Assembly (NCBI GenBank): GCA_007134175.1 | Contig: SLLF01000357.1 | Location: 1-6,293, forward strand | DNA: 6,293 nt | DNA from: Kiritimatiellia bacterium | GTDB lineage: Bacteria; Verrucomicrobiota; Kiritimatiellia; SLAD01 | Reading direction: 5' to 3' | In this document: piece after piece, positions 5,302-6,293 of the stretch | Position numbering within the stretch: position 1 is the stretch's first letter | Layout: every line of letters begins with the position of its first letter | The notes under the pieces: generated by a model | Told to the model about the DNA's origin: nothing | The model's input: only the letters and a program-made list of their open reading frames with translations | Databases searched by the model: none | Position numbers and translations under genes: made by a program

Positions 5302-5377
5302 CTTTCAGCAAGCAAGCCACCTTAACGATCTCCCCGTCACAGGTCGCCCGCGTCGCTTCCCAATGAAGGCGAGCCCC

Positions 5378-6293
<916 letters not shown>

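Larger units (their letters stand above)
5054..5377. other. Non-coding stretch between convergent genes, rich in hairpins
   Basis: 324 nt between the larA-like stop and the helicase stop. I see no credible gene: open frames here run into the helicase antisense and lack ribosome sites or recognisable protein. It holds a short ACGGA-type tandem repeat, two GC-rich hairpins around 5139-5187, a 10-bp palindrome CTAGCGCTAG (5234-5243), a long-looped CCCAGG/CCTGGG stem (5249-5279) and a tight 8-bp hairpin (5282-5301). Both flanking genes should terminate here, yet no hairpin has a good T-tract. Confidence 0.7.

Overview
The window is GC-rich, densely packed bacterial DNA of the chromosomal core/accessory-metabolism type. 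It holds four complete or near-complete enzyme genes and one edge-truncated helicase gene. No rRNA, tRNA, CRISPR array, transposase or phage gene is visible. The sugar-acid enzymes, the LarA-like protein, the orphan URO-D-like protein and the short palindromic intergenic elements would fit a member of the Planctomycetota/Verrucomicrobiota/Kiritimatiellota group. That is a weak inference from gene style, because no phylogenetic marker is present.

Left half, minus strand: a tight three-gene run is read from about 3.5 kb down to 0.07 kb. The order is gnd (6-phosphogluconate dehydrogenase, decarboxylating), then an SDR of the D-mannonate oxidoreductase type 20 nt later, then a URO-D superfamily protein whose ATG lies 2 nt after the SDR stop. 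A possible fourth gene begins at position 49 and leaves the window. The gnd and SDR starts have identical AAGGAG ribosome sites with 7-nt spacing.

Middle: a 279-nt divergent intergenic region separates gnd from a plus-strand LarA-like gene (nickel-pincer lactate racemase superfamily). On the gnd side it holds two palindromes sharing the 9-mer TCAAACGAT in opposite orientation. Their centres are 52 bp apart and they bracket a plausible gnd promoter. On the larA side it holds a small hairpin, a strong SD followed by a GTG, and two tiny open frames linked by ATGA overlaps that end at the larA-like ATG.

Right: the larA-like gene ends at 5053. A 324-nt non-coding stretch with several GC-rich hairpins follows. 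Then comes the 3' two-thirds of an RhlB-type DEAD-box RNA helicase on the minus strand, running off the right edge.

How the genes may work together (inference): the SDR should interconvert D-fructuronate and D-mannonate. D-mannonate and D-gluconate are C2 epimers, and C2 epimerisation/racemisation of 2-hydroxy acids is exactly LarA-type chemistry. Gnd consumes 6-phosphogluconate. The cluster could therefore encode a dehydratase-free hexuronate route: fructuronate to mannonate, to gluconate, (kinase elsewhere) to 6-phosphogluconate, to ribulose 5-phosphate. This is the most interesting hypothesis in the window. It needs a gluconokinase and the lar cofactor genes elsewhere in the genome.
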